Below, in pieces: positions 1 through 5,462 of a stretch of 5,948 nt of DNA. The translations under genes and the position numbers were made by a program. How positions within the stretch are numbered: position 1 is the first letter of the stretch; each line of letters begins with the position of its first letter. The stretch comes from Gemmatimonadota bacterium (GTDB lineage: Bacteria > Gemmatimonadota > Gemmatimonadetes > Gemmatimonadales > Gemmatimonadaceae): positions 1-5,948 of the forward strand of contig JAQBPZ010000209.1 in the NCBI GenBank assembly GCA_028287225.1. Direction: 5' to 3'. The notes beneath the pieces are model-generated. The model had not been told where the DNA came from and did no database searches. It saw only the letters and a program-made list of their open reading frames with translations.

Positions 1-2
1 AA

Positions 3-325
3 TGGCCCCTCAGTCGAAGTTGGGGCGGATCGTGACGGATTGAGATGGATCGCCACGGATGAGATCCGTTCGCATGCCAGCAATCATCTCGGCGGACCCG
101 GGATGTTTGAGGGTGCGGGGCCGGGTCGATCGCGCCCGCTCGAGTCGCCTCGCCGAGCCAGCCGTGCTGTCTGCCCCGCACTGACACATCGCGGGGGTAC
201 CCGGGCAGCCCCGCACCCTCCAAACATCACGGCCGCGACGCGTTGCCCTGTCCCTCGGGACGGAACAGATCCGAAGTGATCCGTTTCAATCCGTCACGAT
301 CCGCCCAACCTCGACTGAGTGGCCA
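3..325. repeat. Element 1: 323-bp imperfect inverted repeat with 10-bp-phased arms
   Basis: Seen directly: the left end 3-50 matches the reverse complement of 279-325 in 43 of 48 aligned columns (four substitutions, one gap). Both ends begin TGGCC(C/A)CTCAGTCGA. A second, inner pair matches at 102-121 and the reverse complement of 208-228 (20 identities plus one extra base), containing GATGTTTG and GGGTGCGGGGC. The left arm has (C/T)GGAT at 26, 36, 46 and 56; the right arm has ATCCG at 269, 279, 289 and 299, all at exact 10-bp spacing. The left boundary lies at the window edge, so the element may extend further and no target duplication can be judged. It could be a non-autonomous palindromic repeat (MITE-like), a structured transcript leader, or a protein-binding array. 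It contains no plausible gene and accounts for almost all of the 362-bp non-coding stretch before the glycosyltransferase. Confidence 0.85.
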
Positions 326-352
326 GTACCGCCACACAAGGATCATCCCGAC

Positions 353-359
353 AGAGGGG
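353..359 (+). promoter_or_regulatory. Ribosome binding site of the glycosyltransferase gene
   Basis: The purine-rich AGAGGGG contains GAGG at 354-357, five bases before the ATG at 363. It supports 363 as the start over the in-frame TTG at 243, whose extra N-terminus would be encoded by the inverted repeat, and over the ATG at 393, which is preceded by C-rich sequence. Confidence 0.6.
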
Positions 360-362
360 CAG

Positions 363-1424
363 ATGGGCACGCCAGTTGCGCCCGTCCCCCACATGCCCGG
401 CTCAGCACGCGATCCCGTCACCTACATCCTGCCGATCCGCAGTGCCACCTCGCAGGCCGAGGGAGAGCTCACCGCGTACCTCAGGCACATCGCCACGCGT
501 GCCGAGACGATCGTCGTGGACGGCTCGGCCCCGGAGGTCTTCACGCGGCACGCGGCGGCGTGGGGCGACGTCGTGCGCCATGTTGCGCCTGCCGCCGACC
601 TTGCCACGCCCATGGGGAAGGTGGGCGGCGTGCTCACCGGGCTGCGCCTCGCGTCGCACGAGCATGTCGTCATTGCCGACGACGACGTGCGGTACGACGA
701 CGAGACGCTCGCGCACGTGGCTGGCGCACTCGCCGACGCGCATGTCGTGCGCCCGCAGAACTACTTCGCGCCGCTTCCGTGGCATGCACGCATCGACAGT
801 GGGCGCATGCTCCTGAACCGCGTCTCCGGCGGCGACTGGCCCGGCACCCTCGCCGTGCGGCGCTCGACCCTGCGTGCCACCGGCGGCTACGACGGACGCG
901 CGATGTTCGAGAACCTGGAGCTCGTTCGGACCGTGCAGGCGGCCGGCGGACGCGAAGCCGTGCTGCTCGACGCGTACGTGGAGCGCCGGCCTTCCACCAC
1001 CCGCCACTTCTTCTCGCAGCGTGTTCGGCAGGCGTACGACGAGCTCGCGCGTCCCGTGCGGCTGCTCGTGCAGCTCGCCTTCCTGCCAGTGCTCGCCGTG
1101 CTCGCCGTGCGCTGGGGCTGGCGCGGGCTCGTCGGCGCCGCGCTGCTCGTGATGCTCACCGCCGAGGCCGGACGGTGGCGCGGCGGGGCGCGGCGCGTGT
1201 TCCCGGTGAGCGCCTCACTGCTCGCGCCCGTGTGGATCGTGGAGCGCGCGCTGTGCAGCTGGATCGCCGTCGCCTCGCGCCTGGTGCTCGGCGGAGTGCG
1301 CTACCGCGGCGTGGTGCTGCACCACGCCGCTACATCGGAGCGGACGCTGCGTGCGCGCTTCGCAGGTCTCCGCGAGCCGGCGGTTCCGGCGGCGCATCCA
1401 GCAGCTCCACGTCGATCGGCTTGA
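363..1424 (+). CDS. Membrane-anchored family-2-like glycosyltransferase
   Basis: A 353-residue protein that probably transfers a sugar from a nucleotide-sugar at the cytoplasmic face of the membrane; donor and acceptor are unknown. The GT-A fold is suggested by YILPIR near residue 21, a core strand around 48-54 (ETIVVDG) and the metal-binding DxD-type motif in VVIADDDV (residues 102-109). GGDWPGTLAVRR (156-167) and GGYDG (174-178) resemble the acceptor-side region. SQRVRQAYDE (218-227) looks like the (Q/R)xxRW-type element of processive or GT21-like enzymes. Hydrophobic segments at about 232-249, 254-267 and 282-303 form a C-terminal membrane anchor. No signal peptide is visible. The start is chosen by the AGAGGGG site. 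The last 31 codons, rich in Ala, Arg and Pro, lie antisense to the 3' end of the DUF1989 gene and look like a run-on tail. Its only visible neighbour upstream is element 1, so any promoter lies in or before it. The family call is firm; the substrate is not known. Confidence 0.85.
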   Translation: MGTPVAPVPHMPGSARDPVTYILPIRSATSQAEGELTAYLRHIATRAETIVVDGSAPEVFTRHAAAWGDVVRHVAPAADLATPMGKVGGVLTGLRLASHEHVVIADDDVRYDDETLAHVAGALADAHVVRPQNYFAPLPWHARIDSGRMLLNRVSGGDWPGTLAVRRSTLRATGGYDGRAMFENLELVRTVQAAGGREAVLLDAYVERRPSTTRHFFSQRVRQAYDELARPVRLLVQLAFLPVLAVLAVRWGWRGLVGAALLVMLTAEAGRWRGGARRVFPVSASLLAPVWIVERALCSWIAVASRLVLGGVRYRGVVLHHAATSERTLRARFAGLREPAVPAAHPAAPRRSA

Positions 1425-1986
1425 AGCTCCCGTTGTTCGACAGCTCCGCCGAGCAGGCCGTGACCCCCACGATCATGTCCATCTCGGCGCGGAGCAGCAG
1501 GTGGTCGCCCGCCTTCGACCTTGGCGGCAGGATCTGCAGCTCGCCGCTCGGCGTCACCACCACGTTCATGAAGACGTTGAACGTCGTGGGGATCACGTCC
1601 GGCGCAATGCCGAAGGGCGCGAGGTTTTTCGCGAGGTTCTCGAAGCAGCTCGGGTGGTGCCCGGTCGTCCCGTAGATGATCGTGAACGTCTCCGGGCTGC
1701 ACGGCGTGAGCAGGAAATCATGGCGCCCCACCGCATCCTCCACGATGGTCCACATCGGCCGGCTCCGGTTGGAGTACAGCGTGTGCCCCGTCGTGAGATA
1801 GATGGTGTTGGCGTAGTCGATCGTCCGTCCCGACGAGAGCCACTCGCGCGAGTCGTCGCGCGCGAACGAGATCAGGTCGGACACCTGCTCTCCCTGCGGA
1901 TCGGTGATGCGCAGCAACTGCCCCTCGCGCACGAGGAAGCCGGTGCCGGTCTGCGGAGCGAGGTGGCGCTTGAGCACTGGGGGCAT
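1330..1986 (-). CDS. DUF1989 (urea carboxylase-associated / carboxyguanidine deiminase-like) protein
   Basis: A 218-residue soluble protein of the DUF1989 family. Known for the family: the urea-carboxylase-associated proteins belong here and have been identified as subunits (CgdA/CgdB) of a metal-dependent carboxyguanidine deiminase in guanidine use. Seen here: GEQVSDLISF (32-41), LTPCSPETF (93-101), GHHPSCFENL (109-118), NVFMNVVV (137-144), a glycine-aspartate-histidine turn followed by RAEMDMIV (166-173), and ACSAELSNNGSFKPID (177-192). The conserved Cys96, His110/111 and Cys114 are candidate metal ligands. The usual second Cys of the C-terminal ACPQ...CNG motif is replaced by SNNG, so this is a divergent subfamily and the substrate may differ. 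The ATG at 1986 is chosen because translation from 2127 would read through the repeat element. No Shine-Dalgarno sequence precedes it (C-rich leader). No urea or guanidine carboxylase gene is in view. Its 3' end overlaps the convergent glycosyltransferase by 95 bp. Confidence 0.88.
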   Translation of the reverse strand: MPPVLKRHLAPQTGTGFLVREGQLLRITDPQGEQVSDLISFARDDSREWLSSGRTIDYANTIYLTTGHTLYSNRSRPMWTIVEDAVGRHDFLLTPCSPETFTIIYGTTGHHPSCFENLAKNLAPFGIAPDVIPTTFNVFMNVVVTPSGELQILPPRSKAGDHLLLRAEMDMIVGVTACSAELSNNGSFKPIDVELLDAPPEPPARGDLRSAHAASAPM

Positions 1987-2000
1987 GGTGGGTTGTGGAG

Positions 2001-2170
2001 GGTAGGACGGTAGGACGGTAGGACCGCAGGACGGTTTTTCAGTTTCCGGTTTGTCGGTTTCCGGCCGGCCTCGGTCAGCCCCTGCGTCCCGGGGCACGCC
2101 GTGAACCGATAAACCGAAAACCGACAAACCGCCATTCGGTCCTACCGTCCTACAGTCCTACCGTCCTACC
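2001..2170. repeat. Element 2: 170-bp inverted repeat with 8-bp tandem units
   Basis: Seen directly: GGTAGGAC is repeated at 2001, 2009 and 2017, followed by the degenerate CGCAGGAC at 2025 and then GGTTT-type units (GGTTTTTC at 2033, GGTTTGTC at 2048, GGTTTCC at 2056). The right arm has the mirror order: ACCG-ending units in 2101-2131, then TCCTACCG at 2140, 2156 and 2164 with TCCTACAG at 2148. The outer ends 2001-2024 and the reverse complement of 2147-2170 agree at 23 of 24 positions. The inner 2048-2064 and the reverse complement of 2114-2130 agree at 16 of 17. A GC-rich core (about 2063-2100) separates the arms. It fills the space between the GntA-like and DUF1989 genes and supplies the stop codon of the former. 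A transcript would fold into a long imperfect hairpin. Possible roles are a non-autonomous palindromic repeat, a read-through attenuator or an mRNA-processing site; the sequence does not decide among them. Confidence 0.88.
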
Positions 2171-2849
2171 GCTTTCTATGAAACGGACACTCCCACCCCG
2201 GCTCCGTCGCGCGTCCTGAATACTGCCGCGCCTCCGAGGCCTGGCCGAAGTCGGCGAGGTTGGGATTCATGGAGCCCTGGAGCGCCACGTCGCGCTCGCG
2301 CACCAGGTCGCGCATCCGGTCGAACCGGCCCTCCGCCTTCAGGCGGTCGAACTGAGCGCGCGGGTTGAACATCAGCGCCGGCCAGCGGAAGCGCCGCGAG
2401 AGCCGCGAGCTCGCCGGATGCAGTCCCACCACGAAGAGTGCCCGACCGCCGAAGCTGAACGAGAACTCGGCCTCAGCCGGGTCGCCGCTCACCCTCGGGT
2501 CCCACGCGCTCACCGGATCGGCGTCGTGCAGCCCCTGCAGCTGCCGCCAGAGCGCACGCTCGTAGGCCAGCTCGTCGGCGGGCGCCTCGCCCGTGAATAC
2601 GGCGGCGAAGGTGCGCAGCCCCGCGCCGTCGGCCGGGATCGACTTCGTGAAGCACCCAAGGTCGACCACCAGCTGCCGCGTGGCATCGAGGCTCCCGAGT
2701 GCGGGATAGACGCCCAGGGTGTAGTCGCCACGCTTCACCGCGCCCTTGCCCGCCAGGCAGGGGAACCCTGCGTCACCGACGAACGCGCGAAAGTCGCGAT
2801 CGATCCGCGCCCGCACGTCCGCACCCGCCCGCCATTCCACGCCGGCCAT
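2166..2849 (-). CDS. YqcI/YcgG-family protein, GntA-like putative heme-dependent N-hydroxylase
   Basis: A 227-residue soluble protein of the YqcI/YcgG family, close to the usual length. Known for the family: GntA of guanitoxin biosynthesis is described as a heme-dependent N-hydroxylase of a guanidino compound. Recognisable signatures are FPCLAGKGAVKRGDY (29-43), LGVYP (45-49), FGGRALFVVGLHPASSR (133-149), MFNPRAQFDRL (160-170), RERDVALQGSMNPNL (184-198), SEARQYSGR (205-213) and the terminal WECPFH (219-224). Cys31, His144 and Cys221 are the residues most likely to matter for cofactor or fold; which one binds heme cannot be told from sequence. The ATG at 2849 is supported by GGAGG at 2857-2861, seven bases upstream. 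It lies 24 bp after the PLD gene, so the two are probably co-transcribed. Its TAG stop falls inside the first 8-bp unit of element 2. No other guanitoxin genes are present, so a toxin role is not supported; the likely substrate is another guanidino or amino compound. Confidence 0.85.
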   Translation of the reverse strand: MAGVEWRAGADVRARIDRDFRAFVGDAGFPCLAGKGAVKRGDYTLGVYPALGSLDATRQLVVDLGCFTKSIPADGAGLRTFAAVFTGEAPADELAYERALWRQLQGLHDADPVSAWDPRVSGDPAEAEFSFSFGGRALFVVGLHPASSRLSRRFRWPALMFNPRAQFDRLKAEGRFDRMRDLVRERDVALQGSMNPNLADFGQASEARQYSGRATEPGWECPFHRKR

Positions 2850-2856
2850 CGCGACA

Positions 2857-2861
2857 CCTCC
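2857..2861 (-). promoter_or_regulatory. Ribosome binding site of the GntA-like gene
   Basis: GGAGG (within GAGGGAGG) on the minus strand, seven bases before the ATG at 2849. It lies in the 24-bp gap after the PLD gene and leaves no room for a separate conventional promoter there, which supports co-transcription. Confidence 0.7.
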
Positions 2862-2873
2862 CTCGGCACCCGG

Positions 2874-4430
2874 TCACGCAAGCATGTTGCGCAGCCAGTT
2901 CGGACTCAGGTGCACCTCCGCCCACGATGGATCGAAGGCCACCACAAGCCCGTCATTGGCAAAGGTGACACCAGCGGCCTCGCCAAGCTGGCGGATTGGC
3001 GTGCTCGACCGGCTGTACGGGAGCAGGATGATCCGCGGCGCATCGATCGCCGCTCCCGCACACAGCCACCTGGCGTGCTCGGCCGCGCGCCGGCGCCACT
3101 CCTGCAACCATCCACCGGCCGGGGCCGCCTCGGCATCGAGGTCGGGGGCATCCAGGTGCTCGCGCCAGAGCGCCGTGCGCAGCTCCAGAACTGCCCGCGC
3201 GGTCGGCCCGGTAGCTGATAGAACCGCCGCCACGTCGAAGTTGCGAACCCCGCGGAACACGTGCTGGCCCAGCCATCCCGAGAAGTCGTCGCCGTAGGTC
3301 TGGAGCGACACGCCGTCGAGGTTCGCGCTGCCCACCATCGCCCAGCGGTCGTCCACTACCACGACCTTGCTGTGCACGAAGACCTGGTTGATGACCGTGC
3401 GCCCGCTGGCGTCGCACGGCGCGGCGGTCCACAGCGCGAACAGCCCCACCCGCGGGTGATCGAACAACCCGCTCGCGGCGAGGCGCAGGTTCTGCCACCC
3501 GCGGTACGCGGTCACGTCCGGGTTCTGGTTGAGCACCACGATCACCTCCAGCCCGGGCTCGTGGTCCAGCGCCGCGCGCAGGGCGCCGATCACGGCGAGG
3601 GAGCTCAGGTACTGGTGCTCGACGTACACGAGACGCCGCGCGCGGGCGAGTCCCTCCAGCAGCGCGGGCAGGATCTCCGTCCGTTCCGGCGGCTGCAGGG
3701 CGCGCCGCACGCGCGGTGCGGACTGCACGATCCGAATCGCCACGTCGCCATCCGGCTCCGGTGCGGCATCCATCGCGGCGCACATCGGCTCCTCGTCGCC
3801 CGCCGCGATGTCGTCCGCACCATTCCACAGCTCCACGAACGCCGCGCCGAGCGTGCTGGCGGCTCCGCCGGACAGGCGCAGGGACAGGTCGTGCAGGGGG
3901 CGGCCGCCCAGCTCGCGCGGCGGCCGCCGCTCGTCGGTCGGCAGGTGCTGCGAATCGTCCCAGTACCCGTTCGCGAATGGGGAGCCCACGAGGAACGCCT
4001 CCCGCCCGTCGACGACGACGATCTTGGCGTGCAGCAGCTGCGGAAAGCGGCTGATGCCCCGGATGCGCAGACACGCACCGTCCGCGTGCGCGGCGGCATA
4101 GTGCGCGCGCAGCGGGGTCGCGGTGTCGAGCAGCATGCTCGAGTTGAGCAGGATGCGCACGTCCACCGCGCGTGCGCTCGCCTCGAGCAGCACGTCGGCG
4201 ATCCGCGTGATGGTGGTCGGCTCACCCGCCGCAGCGTACGCCACGCAGTCCGCATCGAAGGCCAGCTGCGTGATCCAGATCGACGTGCGCGCGGTGCGGC
4301 ACGCGTCGATCAGGGCCGCATACGCCTCCGCATTGTCGATCAGCCAGGTGATGCCGGCGGCGGTGTCGGTCCGGGAGTGATGCGCATCGGCCGCCGGCGC
4401 GCGGAGCGCCTGTGCGACGTCAGCGGGCAT
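2874..4430 (-). CDS. Phospholipase D-like / cardiolipin synthase-like protein with two HKD motifs
   Basis: A 518-residue protein of the PLD superfamily. Two complete catalytic motifs are present: HAKIVVVDG (His134, Lys136, Asp141, followed by GS at 149-150) and HSKVVVVDD (His353, Lys355, Asp360, followed by GSANLD at 367-372). This two-domain layout is that of bacterial cardiolipin synthases of the ClsB type and of secreted or cytosolic PLDs. Transphosphatidylation of phospholipids is likely but phosphodiesterase action on another substrate is possible. VEHQYL (270-275) is the typical segment opening the second domain. No membrane segment or signal peptide is obvious. A tail from about 430 to 518 goes beyond the second catalytic domain and has no recognised motif. 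The ATG overlaps the end of the YbhN-like gene by 11 bp and has GGAGG at 4437-4441, six bases upstream, which indicates translational coupling. E. coli has the same kind of neighbour (ybhN beside ybhO/clsB), supporting a role in envelope phospholipids. Confidence 0.9.
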   Translation of the reverse strand: MPADVAQALRAPAADAHHSRTDTAAGITWLIDNAEAYAALIDACRTARTSIWITQLAFDADCVAYAAAGEPTTITRIADVLLEASARAVDVRILLNSSMLLDTATPLRAHYAAAHADGACLRIRGISRFPQLLHAKIVVVDGREAFLVGSPFANGYWDDSQHLPTDERRPPRELGGRPLHDLSLRLSGGAASTLGAAFVELWNGADDIAAGDEEPMCAAMDAAPEPDGDVAIRIVQSAPRVRRALQPPERTEILPALLEGLARARRLVYVEHQYLSSLAVIGALRAALDHEPGLEVIVVLNQNPDVTAYRGWQNLRLAASGLFDHPRVGLFALWTAAPCDASGRTVINQVFVHSKVVVVDDRWAMVGSANLDGVSLQTYGDDFSGWLGQHVFRGVRNFDVAAVLSATGPTARAVLELRTALWREHLDAPDLDAEAAPAGGWLQEWRRRAAEHARWLCAGAAIDAPRIILLPYSRSSTPIRQLGEAAGVTFANDGLVVAFDPSWAEVHLSPNWLRNMLA

Positions 4431-5460
4431 GCACCACCTCCGGCCGGCGCGCTGCGCGCAGCTCGGCGATCCCCGTCACGATGCACGCCCCGACCAGCGG
4501 CAGCACGTAGTACAGCACGCGAAACACGACGAGCGACGCGACGATCCCCGCGCGCAGTGGCGCGGCCACGACCGGCGCGAGCAGGGCGAGCACCAGCAGC
4601 TCGAACACCCCGGCGCCGCCCGGCACGTGGCTCAGCGTGCCGAGGGTCTGCGCGACGAGATAGACGCGCAGGCTCGTCGCATAGCCGACCGCGGCCGCGG
4701 GAGGCAGCACGAGGTACAGCAGGGAGCCCGTCACGATCCAGTCGAGCGACGCGAGCGCCGTCTGCGCGAGTGCCAGCGCCGGTCGCGGCTTCACGATGCG
4801 CCACGCGCCACGGCCGATGGTCGCGCGGTGTCCCGCGGCGCTCCACCCGAGATACGCGAGCACCACCCCCGCCAGCATCGCGCCCACGGCGCGAACCGGC
4901 AGCGTGAGGTGCCAGAGCGACAGCGGCGCGCTGCTCGCCAGGAACGCCACGGCCCCCGTGGCCAGCAGGCCGAGCGTCACGGTGAGGGTGACGAAGGCGC
5001 TGATGCGCGCAACGTCGCTCGCGTTCGCCCCGTGGCTGCGATACGCGCGAATCCGGACGGCGGCCCCCGTGAGCAGCGCCACGCCGATGGCCTGGCTCAA
5101 CGCGTTGGCCACGAACCCCGTGATCATCCCCGTGGCGCGCGGGATGTCGGGCCGGCCCGCGTAGCGCAGCGCCATCAGCTCGATAACGCCGAGCAGCGCG
5201 AAGCTGCCGGCGGTGGCCGCGAGCCCCACCACCACGTGCTGCACCGTGTAGCCGCGCAGGGCGGCCACCAGCGAGCCGGCGTCGAGCCCGGCCAGCTCGC
5301 GGCGCAGCGCCCAGGCCGCGAGCGCCACCAGCAGCACGCGGACCGCGAGCCCGAGCCAGCGCCACGCGCGAGAGGGCGCATGGCTGACGGCGTCCGGCGA
5401 GGAAACGGCCGGCGACGCAGGAGCGTCGCCGGCCGTGAGCGCGGGAGGCGGGGCCAGAAT
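4420..5460 (-). CDS. YbhN/UPF0104 family (lysylphosphatidylglycerol synthase TM-domain-like) membrane protein
   Basis: A multi-pass inner-membrane protein of the YbhN/UPF0104 family, which shares the transmembrane domain of MprF but lacks its aminoacyl-transfer domain; its molecular activity is not settled. Numbering from 5460, there are hydrophobic segments near 35-52, 75-97, 112-133, 152-174, 190-207, 235-253, 285-302 and 305-331. Family landmarks seen: the ALAQ...SLDWIVTG segment (230-245), HVPGGAGVFE (278-287) and VFRVLYYVLPL (312-322), which match E. coli YbhN in order and spacing. The stop overlaps the PLD start by 11 bp. The start is uncertain. The frame is open from upstream, but no ATG, GTG or TTG occurs between 5706 and 5338. 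The first canonical start (GTG at 5337) would cut into the first membrane segment. ATT at 5460 or CTG at 5457, just after the upstream stop and preceded by GGGAAG, would give a full-length protein; 5460 is used here as the outer limit. Confidence 0.82.
   Translation of the reverse strand: MLAPPPALTAGDAPASPAVSSPDAVSHAPSRAWRWLGLAVRVLLVALAAWALRRELAGLDAGSLVAALRGYTVQHVVVGLAATAGSFALLGVIELMALRYAGRPDIPRATGMITGFVANALSQAIGVALLTGAAVRIRAYRSHGANASDVARISAFVTLTVTLGLLATGAVAFLASSAPLSLWHLTLPVRAVGAMLAGVVLAYLGWSAAGHRATIGRGAWRIVKPRPALALAQTALASLDWIVTGSLLYLVLPPAAAVGYATSLRVYLVAQTLGTLSHVPGGAGVFELLVLALLAPVVAAPLRAGIVASLVVFRVLYYVLPLVGACIVTGIAELRAARRPEVVHAR
4437..4441 (-). promoter_or_regulatory. Ribosome binding site of the PLD-like gene, inside the YbhN-like gene
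   Basis: GGAGG on the minus strand, six bases before the ATG at 4430. It is embedded in the last codons of the YbhN-like gene, so the two genes are very probably read from one transcript and coupled in translation. Confidence 0.75.
5405..5436 (-). terminator. Perfect 14-bp-stem hairpin after the sorbosone dehydrogenase gene
   Basis: ACGGCCGGCGACGC (5405-5418) pairs with GCGTCGCCGGCCGT (5423-5436) without mismatch around a four-base loop. On the minus strand it starts 26 bases after the stop of the sorbosone dehydrogenase gene and is followed by TTTCC, a weak U-tract. This looks like an intrinsic terminator or a 3' end-stabilising hairpin. The doubt is that the same bases also lie in the open frame of the YbhN-like gene if that starts at 5457-5460. 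Confidence 0.55.
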
Positions 5461-5462
5461 GG

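Noticed and set aside
10..216. 68-codon minus-strand frame inside element 1
   Set aside because: Its sequence is dictated by the palindrome, it has no recognisable motif, and no ribosome site supports it.
243..362. Longer start (TTG at 243) for the glycosyltransferase
   Set aside because: The added 40 residues would be encoded by the inverted repeat and resemble no glycosyltransferase N-terminus; the ATG at 363 has a ribosome site.
560..1675. 371-codon plus-strand frame through the glycosyltransferase and into the DUF1989 gene
   Set aside because: Arg/Ala-rich out-of-frame translation; the true frame has a DxD motif and membrane segments, and the other strand has a clear DUF1989 protein.
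1987..2127. Longer start (2127) for the DUF1989 gene
   Set aside because: The extra 47 residues come from the 8-bp repeat element, while the family homology begins at about the ATG at 1986.
2001..2170. CRISPR array
   Set aside because: Units are 8 bp, directly contiguous and inverted between arms; there are no spacers and no cas genes.
1330..2849. Guanitoxin biosynthesis cluster
   Set aside because: Only a GntA-type family member is present; none of the other pathway enzymes is in the window, and the YqcI/YcgG family is widespread in other contexts.
3261..4907. 548-codon open frame on the plus strand
   Set aside because: It is the antisense of the PLD-like and YbhN-like genes. Its translation is Arg/Ala/Pro-rich with no domain, as expected for a shadow frame in GC-rich DNA.
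4420..5460. Full lysylphosphatidylglycerol synthase (MprF)
   Set aside because: Only the transmembrane domain is present; there is no C-terminal aminoacyl-transferase domain and the length fits YbhN.
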